64,000 nt of DNA from Eutypa lata (Eukaryota > Ascomycota > Sordariomycetes > Xylariales > Diatrypaceae), in NCBI GenBank assembly GCA_022661535.1, contig JAKULF010000007.1, forward strand, positions 2,604,001-2,668,000, written 5' to 3'. Positions 12,301-24,127 of this stretch are shown one piece after another; position 1 is the first letter of the stretch, and every line of letters starts with the position of its first letter. The position numbers were made by a program, and so were the translations under genes. A model generated the notes under the pieces. The model was not told where the DNA came from. It made no database searches and saw only the letters and a list, made by a program, of their open reading frames with translations.

Positions 12301-13817
12301 TGTCATCAAAGCCATCAATTCCAACGGCGGCATCGTGAGTTCAAGGGACGAACTCGTCGGCGACCCAGATAACAACAAGTTGCCAGTCGTTGGTCCTCGA
12401 GTTTGGAACAACTGTGCTAGTTTCTTGTTTATCGAGTACGACCAGATTAATCCTACTTCAGAACCCTTGGACAACACACGTGTTCACCCTGAGGATTATG
12501 AACTTGGTCGTAAAATGGCGGCAGACGCTCTTGAACTGGACGAAGAAGATGTTAAGGCCGAGACGGATGAGAACGGTGCTGGCGCAATCGTGCGAAAACT
12601 CTTTAAGGAAGACGCACAGGAGAAAGTCAACGAACTGATTCTCGAAGAATACGCCGAGCAGCTCGAACGCAACTACAGTCAGAGGAAACGCGCAACTTTG
12701 GAAACGATCAGGGCAGAACTACAAGCGCCGTATGAAGAGCTCCGTCACAACTTCACCCCCCTTACACCGGATCAAATATTTATCATGTTTACTGGAGAGA
12801 CGAAGGAGTCCTTAGCAGAGGGTATGACAGTCTCGGTGAATGTTCGAGTAGTCAAGGATGATTTTGCTATTGGAAAGCTCGACTGCGGAATTGAAGGGCG
12901 CGTCGAGTCTCATGAGATTAGTCACCGCAGCAGTTCTTCTATCAAGGATATCCTCCATGTCGGCCAGACCGTGCAGGCGAAGGTTCTGGAAATCAATCGC
13001 AAAGATTTCACAACAAAGCTATCCATGCGTGAGGAAGAGTTGCGGCGCAAATACAAGAGACATAATGATCACGACAATGGTACCTGGGATTTCCGGCTCG
13101 AAGCGGATGACAAGGATGCTTTGCGGGAGAAAGACAAGGTGACTGGTCGTACGCAGCGGGTAATCAAACATCCACTATTCAAACCCTTCAACTCGACAGA
13201 AGCCGAACAGTACCTTGGATCGCAGTCTGCGGGCGACGTGGTGATTCGACCTTCTTCGAAGGGTAATGATCACCTCACGATAACATGGAAGGTTGCGGAC
13301 AACGTTTACCAGCACATCGACGTGCTCGAGCTACACAAGGATAATGAGTTCTCTGTGGGCAAGACGTTGCGGATTGGTGGCAAATACACGTACTCAGATC
13401 TGGACGAACTCATTGTGGACCACGTTAAAGCGATGGCTAAGAAGGTCGACGAACTGATGGGCCACGAGAAGTTCAAGAGGGGTAGCCTAGCGGATCTTGG
13501 TAAGTAGCGCCAGCACATCTACTATGTTATGGATAAGTAATACTAATATGGAAGCAGAGAAATGGCTGACATCGTACTCGGATGCCAACCCGAACCGTTC
13601 TACCTATTTGTTCTGCATCAACCCCAAGCACCCCGGCTACTTTTATCTGTGCTTCAAGGCCAGCAAGAGCTCCCCGATTGGCATGTGGCACGTCAAAGTT
13701 GTGCCCCATGCGTTTGAGATGATGAAGCATCAGTACCCCGACATGCGAGCTTTATGCAACGGTTTCAAATTAAGGTTCAGCAGTGAAATGAACAAATTGC
13801 AGCACGTAAGGAGATGA
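9388..13817 (+). CDS. spt6: transcription elongation factor Spt6
   Basis: Four exons (9388-9570, 9640-9816, 9875-13499, 13558-13817) sum to 4245 nt, or 1414 residues, normal for Spt6. Introns are 9571-9639, 9817-9874 and 13500-13557. The N-terminus is the usual very acidic region (Asp/Glu runs, residues about 15-85) with a KRRKRKRR patch. It is followed by the helix-turn-helix and death-like core, then a YqgF/RuvC-like fold from about residue 704 (VLGTTPRVLALS). A helix-hairpin-helix region (YVAGLGPRKATHVI), an S1 RNA-binding domain (about 1102-1174) and the tandem SH2 module (about 1217-1414, HPLFKPFNSTEAEQYL then SSPIGMWHVKVVPHAF) complete it. By family knowledge it is a nuclear histone H3-H4 chaperone that travels with RNA polymerase II and binds the phosphorylated Rpb1 linker. 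The protein ends soon after the second SH2; a further small 3' exon is possible but not evident. Confidence 0.97.
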
Positions 13818-15044
13818 GGTGGTTTGGTGGTGACACTTAAGCAATCGCTTGGACGAGAGGGTTTAGATCTCGGTATTATTATATGATCCGTCGGTTGAAA
13901 AGCAGTTGCTCGGAAACAAAGGCCTAAGAGGAAAGAAACAAGTCTGCTCTGTTTTTCTATCCTCCCCAGAGCCGGCGTGCAATTCGAGGATTGGAGTCAT
14001 ATCTTCCTTATATTAGTTGATGTTGATTAGGTAGCTTGGACTTCGGTTTGCCAGTTTATTCCCAGGTAGTCTGTCACACTCGCTACTAGTTTGTATTAAT
14101 AAGGAACGAAAACCTGAGGTGTAAGAAGGACTAGCTATAGCTACTATGAATCTATACGATGGCTTATCTAATTTGCATGTGTTGATGATTACATGGGTAT
14201 ATTCCCACATTGTTATAGTTAACTATGTGTGTGGAATAGATGATGTGAATGAAGTTGAATTAATTGTCCCAGCAGTTACTTTTATTTAGTTAATTAGCAG
14301 AATGTCATCGTTCCAAAAAACAAAACAAAAAGTAAAAATATCAGCATCCCTTGAGGAATTGAGGATATCTTCAAGACATTGAATTAAATTTATACGCGTA
14401 TTATCCATTGTGTAGGTACCTGTATAATAGGTATATGTATCTGCCCGATTAGCCAATCAATCGTTTTACGGTTATGTACAATTCCTTAGCTAATTCCATT
14501 ACGGAGCCCTACGTAATGCGCAAGTGGCAGCGGCAGACTCCAGCCAAGCACCGATTCATTGGGAATGCCGCCGTTCCATCCACCCATAAGATTTCATTAT
14601 TTCGAAGTTGACACATGCATGCCTTGCTTAAGGTTACACTGCTAATCTTATCCTATTCAGCCTTACCTGTTTTGGTCCTATCTATATCTATTTATTATTA
14701 CCATGTACTCCGTACGCGTGTTCCTTTGAACATTCAACTTACATACGTAGGTACGAGTCAGAAAGGCATTTCGTCCAAACATTACCAGCCATCAATTAGC
14801 CTAGCCGACCAAGTAACCCGATCACCGCCTATCAAATACCTAACTGGCATGATCTAAGTTTAGGATTAGGTAGCCAGTTAGGACGAACGAACGCCTTCCC
14901 TGATTGCCATCCTGCTTACGGCCAATACATGAACAACTAGAAGGCGAGTAGAGAGACGGAGAGAAACACTAAGGGAGATCATCGTCATATCTTCGTCTTC
15001 CATACACGGGCAACGACGGCTTTAGTTAGATTGTGTTATAAATA
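13818..15044. other. intergenic region SPT6 to OSH3
   Basis: The 1.2-kb AT-rich spacer holds the SPT6 3' end and the OSH3 promoter. An open frame at 14615-14857 has no recognisable domain. Nothing else is supported. Confidence 0.5.
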
Positions 15045-18000
15045 ATGGCGGGAATAGAACAATTGGAGATTCATAGCAAGGTAAATCAAAACGGTCACAG
15101 TTCCTAAGTCATATATATTCCCGCTTGTGAACAGGATAGAGGTACTCACATCTCTTTTTTGACAGTCCTATATTGTGCGATGGGTCAAAGTCGACGAAGG
15201 TCATACCATATCATGGAGCGTCCAGCCACATAAGAAGTCGGTGTAAGTCACTCCCTTGTATATACTGTTACCATGGCTTCCAACCATGAGTGAATCTGTC
15301 TGACCTAAGACTCCAATTCAGTAATTTCGGAATCGTCAAGCATCCCGGATCCGGCGTGGCAGGCCTAACAACTCACGCCGAGGACCTCAATTCCTATGAA
15401 CAAGTCGACGGTAGCGGTACAACCAATGCGAAGAGCGGTCGTTTCTCTAGAAGAGACGCAAGTACAGCGCAAGAACAATTGAGCAGTAAGGGCTTCATAC
15501 ATATGAAATGGTATGGAAAGTGTGAGGCGGATAAGGTGTCCATGGGCACATTCGATGTCCTCCCTAGTCAGGGTGGTATGTTTGGTTTAGTGTTCGACAA
15601 TACCTTCTCCAAACAAACATCTAAGACGGCCACATTCGTCCTTCTAACATATCCGACTGGTGCACCGCCTCAAGGCGCACATCATCTGCCTAATCTACAG
15701 GCTGGACACAACGCGAGCAAGACGAGCTTAGCGAAATCGAGTCCACACACTGCCGCTGCGGCTGCCGATTCCGCTGAAAGTTTACACAGCCACTATCCAG
15801 ATTCTAGGAACCGTGCCTTGTCGACAGCTGCTCGTAGTGAAGGGGGATCAACAGTGACGACGCATCACACTGGTACTCTGCTGAAAAGACGGAGAAAGAA
15901 GGGCCAGGGGTATGCTCGTAGGTTCTTCTCGCTTGAATACACCACTTGCACCCTATCTTACTATTACAATCGGAAATCCTCTGCGCTCCGGGGCGCAATA
16001 CCGCTGAGTCTTGCTGCCATCGCTGCAGATGAACGAAGGAGGGAGATCAGCATCGACTCGGGCGCTGAAGTTTGGCACCTCCGGACGTCTAATGTTGAGG
16101 AGTTCACTGAATGGGCCAAAGCCCTGGAAAAAGCTAGTAGGATTGCCAGGGGTCTTGAGCCGGGACAGCAGCCTTCTACAGACAGACTCAACGTCACTTC
16201 TTCTAGTTCAAATCCACCAAACACCATACAAGAAGAGGACCGCGAATGGCATCAAGTTGAAACTCTTGTCAGTCGTGTTGTTGGCACGAGGGATGCTCTA
16301 CGGCGTCTGGTCAAGGACATGGCAGCACAGAAGCAGGTCCAGCGCCCTTCGAGTTCTTACCTTTCTCCAGGCGAGACCCCAGGTTCAACTGACGACAGGG
16401 AAGGCTACTTCCCAGCCGCCCAGCCCGAGAGGCGTTCATTTTGGAAACGAAAACCGAGTGCATCACCCCTTGCCGCGCCCACGGCATCGGCCTTGGCCGT
16501 ACCTAGTCCTATGTCAGCAGCAAATCTCCCTCCCAACGGGATTCCCTCCAATCAGAGGTCACAAGAGGAACGAAATACACATGACCACTGCAATGCACTG
16601 TTGGCCGACTTGGATTCGGTTGTGGCTGAGTTTACCAACCTCATCTCCAACAGCAAGCGGCGTCGCATCCCAACTTTAACCAGGGCTGCAACTGCTAGGA
16701 AGAGTCTGGAGTCGACTGCTTCGACCGACGAGTTTTTCGACGCCGAGGCGGGAGATACAGAGAGCTCGCCACAGGTTATGATAATCAATCGTAGGGAGGA
16801 CGGAGATGGAGAAGACTCGCAAGAGTCAGATGCGGACGAGGCATCCATTCACGACTCATCTTCTGCCTCATCTGTAGAAGACGACGAGGATCCTGCTAGC
16901 GGTGCCGCTGCTCTCTACCCTATAAAGCCCAAGTCTCTCAGTCCCTTACCAGTCGATATTGCCGTAGAACGACGCACGACAATCCCTCCAGCTACTTGCG
17001 CTCCGCCGAGTCTTATCGCTTTTGTACGCAAAAACGTGGGTAAGGATCTAAGTACGATTAGCATGCACGTTTCGGCCAATGAGCCAACCTCCCTGCTCCA
17101 GCGAGTATCAGAGCAACTCGAATACGCGCAGCTTCTCAATGAAGCAGCGCAACAGAAAACCCCACACGAACGTCTCCTCTACGTTACAGCCTTTGCCATT
17201 TCTCAGTACAGCGTAAATCGAGTGAACGAGCGCGTCATTCGCAAGCCATTCAATCCGCTGCTAGGTGAAACCTTCGAGCTCTTGCGCACGGAGAGCGAGG
17301 TCCCCGGCGGCTTTCGGCTCCTTGTCGAGAAGGTAACGCATCGTCCGGTGCGCCTCGCTATGCACGCGGACTCGGCCTACTGGTCGTTCACGCAGAGCCC
17401 GGCGCCGACACAGAAGTTCTGGGGCAAGAGTGCGGAGCTGTCCACGGAAGGGCGCGTGCGCATCGCCCTGCGCCTTCCCGATGGCTCTGACGAGCACTAC
17501 TCCTGGACCCTCGCCAACATGATTCTCCACAACGTCGTCATGGGTGAGAAGTACGTCGACCCTACCGGCTCCATGGCCGTCTCTAACGATACGACGGGGG
17601 GCCGCGCCAACATCGAGTTCGTCAAGCCTAAGGGCATGTGGGGTGGCCGCGGCGAGGAGGTCACCGTCACTATCGCGGGGCCCAACGGCGCGCAAACGGG
17701 TCTCGGGCTGCAGGGGACGTGGAACCAATCCCTGCGCGTGGTCGAGTCGGGTGGTGGCAGTGGCGGCCATCACCACCACCATCACAGCCACAAGGGCAGC
17801 TCGTCCGACAAGGAGATCTGGCGCGTCGGCGACCTCGTGCCCAAGGCCCCCACCACCTACGGCATGACGCACTTCGCAGCGACCCTCAATGAGGTCACGG
17901 ACGTGGAGCGCGGCCGCCTGCCCCCCACGGACTGCCGGCTGCGGCCCGACCAGCGCCTCGCGGAAGAGGGGAAGCTCGACGAGGCCGAGGAGTGGAAGGT

Positions 18001-18199
18001 CAAGCTCGAGGAGGCGCAGCGCGCGCGCCGCCGCGACCTCGAGGAGCGCGGGGAGCCGCACCACCCCAGGTGGTTCGTCAAGGTCGACGAGGCGCCCGAG
18101 GGCGAGGAGGTCTGGCGCATGAAAGGGGGCAAGGAGGGGTATTGGGAGGAGCGCTCCAGGGGCGAGTGGAAGGGCGTTGAGGGCATTTTTGACGTTTGA
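15045..18199 (+). CDS. osh3: oxysterol-binding-protein homologue, Osh3 type
   Basis: Exons 15045-15080, 15166-15242 and 15322-18199 sum to 2991 nt, or 996 residues. The first two short exons encode the start of a GOLD domain (MAGIEQLEIHSKSYIVRW), typical of Osh3. A PH domain lies at about 224-305 (TGTLLKRRRKKGQGYARRFF). A FFAT-like motif, DEFFDAEAGD, near residue 507 should bind the ER protein Scs2/VAP. The C-terminal lipid-binding domain (about 590-960) contains KPFNPLLGETFELL. The family's EQVSHHPP fingerprint is replaced by EKVTHRPV, as expected for Osh3 relatives, which bind PI4P but not sterol. Its likely role is lipid transfer and PI4P turnover at ER-plasma membrane contacts. A run of six His followed by SHK lies near 17770. 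GC content rises sharply after 17200, within the same reading frame. Confidence 0.95.
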
Positions 18200-20786
18200 G
18201 GTTGGGGGGGTGAGGGGTGACGACGTGGGATTCGATGTTGGTAGTAAGTAAATAAATGGGTACTTAGGTCAGTCAGTTTGCCTGAAGGGGGTCGAATAGT
18301 GGTCGTATGAATGAGAGACGATGGTGGTTAGATAAAAGAACTAGATACAAAAAAGATCGAAAGAGAGGTAGACGGGTCTCGACCAACCTATTTAGTCCGC
18401 AGTCAGTACTATATGCCTTCCTTACCTTACATACTTCCACTATGGGCGCGAAAGCAAAACGAGATAGGAAAAATGGGGAGATGAGAGAAGTTAAAGGGAC
18501 CGAATGAAAAAGGACAGAACAGAACGGAACATAACAGGACGCAACCAGATAGATGGGTTAGGGTCTAGATCAGACATATCAACAGAAATGAGAAACAGGG
18601 CAAATGGTTGAGTACTTAGCTGATTTAATTGAATTAGGGTAGTCAAAAAAGAGAAGGGGGGCATAGAACAGAAGAGCGACTCTTTATATATCTTACCTTA
18701 GGTAGGCCTGGCTAATTTATATCTAGTGCATAAACACATGTTAATCTTCAAGCCTTCCTTTTTTTTTTCTTTCAACTTAGCTTTTGTAGCTGAAACAAAT
18801 AGTCTTTGCCATCCTTTGGTCTTAACTATTTCTTCGAGTGATAGGGAATGGATGGATGGATGAGATGGACGCTGTGTTCGTTTGAGTTTCCTGGAGCTGA
18901 ACTAAGTGTTAGGCTGGTGGTTTCTGATCATGATATAGTGCCGAGTTTATAATGGTGAGGTTGAGGCGGCTGCTTGGGTATACATGTAGTTACTGCTTAT
19001 GGTTGACTTTATTAACTTCATGTGCTCGTGCCTACCATCATTATTTCTGTTCGCTTAAATATATGGTGCTATGTTTAAATCAGATCCTTAGACGGCTAGC
19101 TAACCAAAACGTGCGGCCTTATCATTCATGTCTTGCTATATATGCATATTTCTCCCCTCTTATCTTCCAATCTTATATGCTTCGCTTTCTTTATATCTTT
19201 ACAAGTTATCTTGTAAAATGCTTTTTAAACGATCAATGGTGTACCTAAATATCCGTGTATGAAACTTAAGATAGCTCGGTGATATACTTGACTTTACAAG
19301 GCATGTGTTTGCGTATAGTAATATTAGTCCGTCAGTATATATACAAGAATTCTGCTTTTACTTGAGTAGCTGCGCCAACATGGGTAATTGCTGCAGAAAC
19401 TATATGCAGCTCGCGATAATCACTGGAAACACGAGTGGATCTAGCAGAGCTCAGCCATGATGATACTTGCTACGCTATAGTTTGACTGCCATGTTCGTCT
19501 TGCATAACATGTCAAGTATATTGACAATACTAGTCGTCGTACTTTCTGATAGTTTATGTGGCTCGGACCGTAGACATTCTCTTCTATTTACCCGCAGACT
19601 ATAGGATAGGTAGGTAGTTTAGACATCCGGCTAGAAGGCTGAATGGTCTATGGAATGCTGTGTTAATTTTTATACCATATACTCCTAGTGTTCTAGCAAT
19701 GCAGAAAGACAAAAAACAGAGAATTGGACCCAATAGTGATTTCATTTTATATCTTCTACAAGCTTAAAGGGTGTGCGACCTGATGATAGTTGCTACTTCT
19801 AATTATCCCCGAGATTCGCCTTATTTAGGAATCAGTAAAATTATGTTATTGTAACCTGGTTTAGGCTGCTTTCGAGGTGGGAGAAATTATATATAAAAAA
19901 CGTATAGGGGCTTAGCTGTATGCTTTCGCAAGTAGAGGTTGCATGGAAACATACTTAGGTAAGTAATAGTAGATGACCAACTCCGTGATATTTTACGTAC
20001 TTCGAAGTTCGGGTTTCAATTTGTGCACCAATTGGAGTACACTCATACTTAACAATGTCCCAAATTACGACCCAGGAAAACCTATCAAATCAAAACCGCG
20101 CTATAGTCTCACTATAACCCGCCTGTCTTCTCGAAGGGGAAATGTGACGAACAAGTGCCATGCCCTGTCACCATCCCTGCTACTCCCGGATGGGACGGTT
20201 GCGGGTGTGGGGTGCAGATGCTCGAAATGATTGGACATGGACTGGGGTTGCCTCCTTTCCTGGTCTCCAGATCTAGATCTCCCGGGACCACAATCCCTAA
20301 TCCCGGCTTTTGTCGATGGTAAAACAACCCCGTGACGTCGACTGACCGGTGAGGATTTCCTAGGCGGGCACTACTACCGGTTTAGCCGGCACGTCACGCC
20401 CCGACTATGGATTCGGCACGTTTTCAGGCGAAGGGAAAAAAAATAGAAACAAAAAAAAACGACATGTTTCAAACCGCAAGGAGCGAGCGCAGCTAGTTAA
20501 ACCAGGAGGAAACATGTTTGTTTCTCGTGTTGCTACCTCGTGAGGCAATGGTACGATCCGATCCCCGCACTTCCCCCTTAGGGGCCTGTAGTAATAAACG
20601 CGCCAATGGTTATGCATTACTAGGAAGCGATATAGCCTGTGGTAAAAGGAGTATAAAGACCCTTATAACCTGTACGATGCCGATCCGACGAGTAATTGCG
20701 AAGGGGTAGTCTATCACGTCGGCTCAGAACTCACAACGCCATTAACCACCAACTCACCGTTTTCTAAATAAAAAGGCTCTTTCACG
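18200..20786. other. intergenic region OSH3 to acetylesterase
   Basis: 2.6 kb of mostly AT-rich DNA. Small open frames (for example 18952-19248) have no domain resemblance. A TATAAA lies at 20652-20657 ahead of the acetylesterase. Nothing else is supported. Confidence 0.5.
20652..20657 (+). promoter_or_regulatory. TATA-like element of the acetylesterase gene
   Basis: TATAAA lies 130 bp upstream of the ATG at 20787, a plausible core-promoter spacing for a regulated fungal gene. Confidence 0.4.
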
Positions 20787-21742
20787 ATGAGATTCGCATC
20801 CTCGCTTACTTTTGTGGCGCTGGCCGCCCTCGAGGCCACTTGCACGCCCGTGGAACTAGCGGAACGGGCTACGCCGACGCTGTATCTCGCTGGAGATAGC
20901 ACGATGGCGAGGAACGGAGCGAACGACGGTTCAACCGATGGTGAGTTAAGAAGACCTTCTCATGCCTGTCTGTACCTACCGATACCACTCTAGTCCGCAT
21001 GAGAAATATTGGATGAGAAAAAAATTAAAAAGAAAATGAAGGGGGGGAAATTACAGATAGCTCATTAGCATGACTGGCTGGCTAACGGTGTCGATGGGGG
21101 GCGGCTCAATTAGGCTGGGGACAGTACATCGCGAACTACGTGACGATCCCGGTGGTGAACAAAGCGATCGGGGGGCGGTCGGCGCGCAGCTTCAGCAACG
21201 AGGGCCGCTTCACCGAGATCGAGGGCCTGGTGCAGTCGGGTGACATCGTGGTGATCGAGTTCGGGCACAACGACGGGGGGTCGCCGAACGGGTCGGACGA
21301 CAACGGGCGCAGCGACTGCCCGGGCACCGGGGACGAGACCTGCACGTCGGGCGCGACGGGCGAGACCGTGTACACCTTCAACCACTACGTCGAGGGCGCG
21401 GCGCAGTCGTACCTGGCCAAGGGGGCCAAGGTCATCGTGAGCTCCCAGACCCCCAACAACCTCTGGGAGACGGGCACCTTCCAGCCCAGCGCCCCGCGCT
21501 TCGTCGGCTACGCCTCCGTCGCCGCCGACCAGATCGGCTCCGCGGACGCCGCCTTCCTCGACCACTTCCAGGCCACCGCCAACGCGTACCAGAGCCTCGG
21601 CAACGAAGGCACCAACGCCCTCTACCCCAACGACCACACCCACACGAGCCCGGAGGGCGCCGATCTCAACGCCAGGGCCTTTGCTGAAGCGATTAGCGCG
21701 AACATGAACGGCACGACGCCGCTGGGGGATTACATTAAGTAG
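20787..21742 (+). CDS. secreted rhamnogalacturonan acetylesterase (GDSL/SGNH, CE12)
   Basis: Exons 20787-20940 and 21114-21742 (intron 20941-21113, GTGAGT...AATTAG) sum to 783 nt, or 260 residues. The N-terminus (MRFASSLTFVALAALEATC) is a signal peptide. SGNH block I is LAGDSTM with catalytic Ser38, block II is NKAIGGRS, block III is EFGHNDGG, and block V is NDHTHTS with Asp225 and His228. The Asp-x-x-His spacing equals that of the Aspergillus aculeatus enzyme. By family knowledge it removes acetyl groups from the rhamnogalacturonan-I backbone of pectin outside the cell, helping pectinases. Exon 2 is very GC-rich with strong C/G third-position preference, unlike the flanking DNA. No other pectin-degrading gene is nearby. 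Confidence 0.95.
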
Positions 21743-22112
21743 GTGGTAAGAGCGGGAGGCTCGGCTGGCTGGTCAATCCCCTGTCTGTCTAGTTAGGGGA
21801 AGGGGACGGATATGATGGTGATGTGAGAAATTAAATGAAAAGAAAAGAAAAGATGATAGATGAATTGATGTATGGATTCTGTCTCTGGGAACTTCGATAC
21901 TGTCTTTTTGCGCTGAGTAGAATGGATAGTGCTGTCCTACCTCTGAAGAAAACTCTATGTCTACAGTCTTCGCGTGGAATGTGGATGATCTATAAAACCC
22001 TGTCATTAATGATATTGTTTTATCATCTGCGCCGTTTTTCCATGCTAGAATTTGGATTGATTTGATGATATGAGGAAGAGAGAGAAAAGGAGACAAAAAA
22101 AAGGAATTGTAG
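21743..22112. other. 3' region of acetylesterase and Pol III terminator side
   Basis: A 370-bp spacer. It contains the T8 run (minus strand, 22095-22102) that should end the tRNA-like transcript. Nothing else is seen. Confidence 0.5.
22095..22102 (-). terminator. RNA polymerase III terminator (T8)
   Basis: Eight consecutive A on the plus strand equal T8 on the transcribed strand, 10 nt beyond the 3' end of the tRNA-like gene. This is the standard Pol III stop. Confidence 0.75.
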
Positions 22113-22221
22113 CAGCCACGGTAGGAATCGAACCTACCCCTCTCTCAACAGGGTTTGAGATGTAGTAAAGATAACAGAGAATGTATTTGTGAGAAGCGTG
22201 CAACCATTACACTACGCGGCT
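22113..22221 (-). tRNA. intron-containing tRNA-like gene, isotype unresolved
   Basis: On the minus strand an A box (TAGTGTAATGG, 22214-22204) and a B box (GGTTCGATTCC, 22134-22124) match the Pol III consensus exactly. A 7-bp acceptor stem AGCCGCG/CGTGGCT with G discriminator and a T stem GTAGG/CCTAC close properly, and a T8 terminator follows. The 109-nt length implies an intron of about 37 nt. Best anticodon-stem pairing is TCTCA with TGAGA, but this leaves no T at position 33, and the D loop seems to lack the usual A21. The isotype is therefore not assigned; TTCTCAC would suit Glu-CTC if the stem were different. It may be a degenerate copy. Confidence 0.7.
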
Positions 22222-22813
22222 AGGAGGGTAGAAACAATTGAGATATATAAGGGTGGCCAACTGGATATCTGTACTGTGCGATATAAGGTTCACGTTAGGG
22301 CTCTTGCCGACGTTGGACCTTAATTCCGAATCAATTTCTGGTATACACTATGGTTGCTAAGTAGACTTTCTCTTTGAGAGCGAGTTTAAGTTTAGAGATC
22401 AAAGCAAACCCCCCCTAAGCACATGTTGTAGATGTCTCCGGGAGGGGGTGTGAATGCGAAGACAATATACTACTGCACTGAGACTAGGTGACAGTTTGAG
22501 ACCACGGCCTATATCTATGTAGCTTAGATGTAAACGTCACAATATAAACCTTGAGCGGGAAGGGGTGTATTGAAAAATATGATGAAATCCGTTATTACAT
22601 CAGAGGCAACTGCTGCCTTCTGTTTCTCAGATACTAAAAACAATAGTATCGGGCAACCTATCTATCCATCTAACATGCGTAACTATACACTCCTCGAGCA
22701 AATGAAACCAGTCGCTTAAAAACCAGGGCCCGGGCTGGAAATCTCCTGTGTTTTGTGAGGATCAACACTGCCCGTAACGGGGTTGCATTTGAGGAAAAGA
22801 GGATACCTTGCGC
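22222..22813. other. intergenic region tRNA to DUF92 gene
   Basis: 592 bp holding the tRNA upstream region and the 3' end of the membrane-protein gene. No further feature is recognised. Confidence 0.5.
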
Positions 22814-24127
22814 TCAAGATTCTAGAACGCTAGATAGGGGTATACCAAAATACCAGCCTGCCACAACCATAGAGCCTATACTCATAGTGAAGGCCATCAA
22901 AAAGTTCACGTCGTTATTATCCAACAAGTCGAATCCATTCTCGGTAACTCTCGTAGGCTTAGAATCCCCGAAGTGAGATCCACGATGCCTATCCTGTGGA
23001 TTGTACGGATTCTGGGTTGCGTCTGGCTTTTCAACCGCCTGCTTCCCCTCGCCCGCCAAAACCTTTGCTTTCACTTCAGCGCTCTTCTTGACATGTTCGG
23101 ACGAGCTTGGGTTCGCTTGCGAAGAAACTAGTACGCGAGTACCGCCATCACCTTCAACAATCTTCCCAGACCTGACGTCTGTTACACTCCGCTGAAGCCA
23201 GCCCCCTAAGAAGCTGTCTAGTAAACTGCCTAGAGTCCCCCATATAGTCAGTCCCCACGCTAGTTGGGCCTTTTGACTGACGGTCCAAGGACGACCATCA
23301 CCGCCGCCATTCTGCTCGTTACACAGGGGAAGAAAGAAGAAGGATGCTGTAACGACGATCATAGATCCGAGAAACCCGGCAACCAGTCCCCAGAGCGTGA
23401 CACCGCCATTCGTACCGCGAGGCACCTTGCGCAGTGTTAGGGAAGTGATTAGCCTAGGCTCGGTGCGTGAGAGGATGCCCAACTCTGAAGAGAACGTATC
23501 GGCGGCAACGGCTGCATAGTTGGCGATTATCCCAATAACCAGGAGGTCGCCACCCCAGCTGTAGCAGAATGTGCCTTGCGGAAACTCTCCGGCGACAACA
23601 GCATCTCGCCTTTTCCGCAGCTGGTATGCATGCAACAACGTCAGGATGGACCCCATCAGAGAATTTGCCAGGACCTGGACGTGTGTTCTGGGCCCCTCGC
23701 CGCCAGAGCTGCCGGTGGCGCTAACCGTCAGACTCGCCTTCACATCTTTCTTGATATGTGTGGCCCGCGTGCCTGCCAAGAAAAAAACGACGAGTAATAC
23801 GAAGGGGAGATTCCAAGGGTGCACAGCACTGCTATATGTTAGTATCCCACATTACCGCCCAAAATCCTATATTCCTTCTAGATTGCCTAGAAAAGTATCT
23901 AGGTCATACAGAGATTAAAGAAAGATAACATACTGCCACATAGTTAGTACGCAATACTTTTAAGGCTAGAGGGCCCAGAGGGTCTAGTTAGATGGAAATT
24001 TACCCATACATACCTGAGCAATTGCTGTCAAGGCTGCTGCCAAGATGCCAACAGGGGTAAGAGAGTTTCGTGAATACGCCCTATATACTAGCAACAGGGT
24101 TGCCGGGATGGCGATGATTGGTTTCAT
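22814..24127 (-). CDS. TMEM19/DUF92 family integral membrane protein
   Basis: Exon 1 (24127-24014) encodes MKPIIAIPATLLLVYRAY and continues to LTAIAQ. Exon 2 starts at 23831 or 23828 and runs to the TGA at 22814. Both parts fit the family: hydrophobic helices around PWNLPFVLLVVFFLAG, SATGSSGGEGPRTHVQVLAN (the family signature region), GGDLLVIGIIANYAAVAADTFSSELG, and C-terminal helices near LWGLVAGFLGSMIVVTAS and MAFTMSIGSMVVAGW. A hydrophilic, Lys-rich loop separates the last two. About 375 residues are expected. The function in fungi is unknown; plant relatives include VTE6. Canonical GT-AG joining of the exons is out of frame by one base: the family-like reading AHAVHPWN needs exon 1 to end one base early (GCTCA) and exon 2 to begin at 23828. 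A non-canonical splice, a sequence error or a frameshift mutation would explain this. Confidence 0.8.

Noticed and set aside
17261..18064. 267-codon open frame on the minus strand
   Set aside because: It lies antisense to the OSH3 lipid-binding domain in very GC-rich sequence where reverse frames stay open by chance; the plus-strand frame has clear family motifs.
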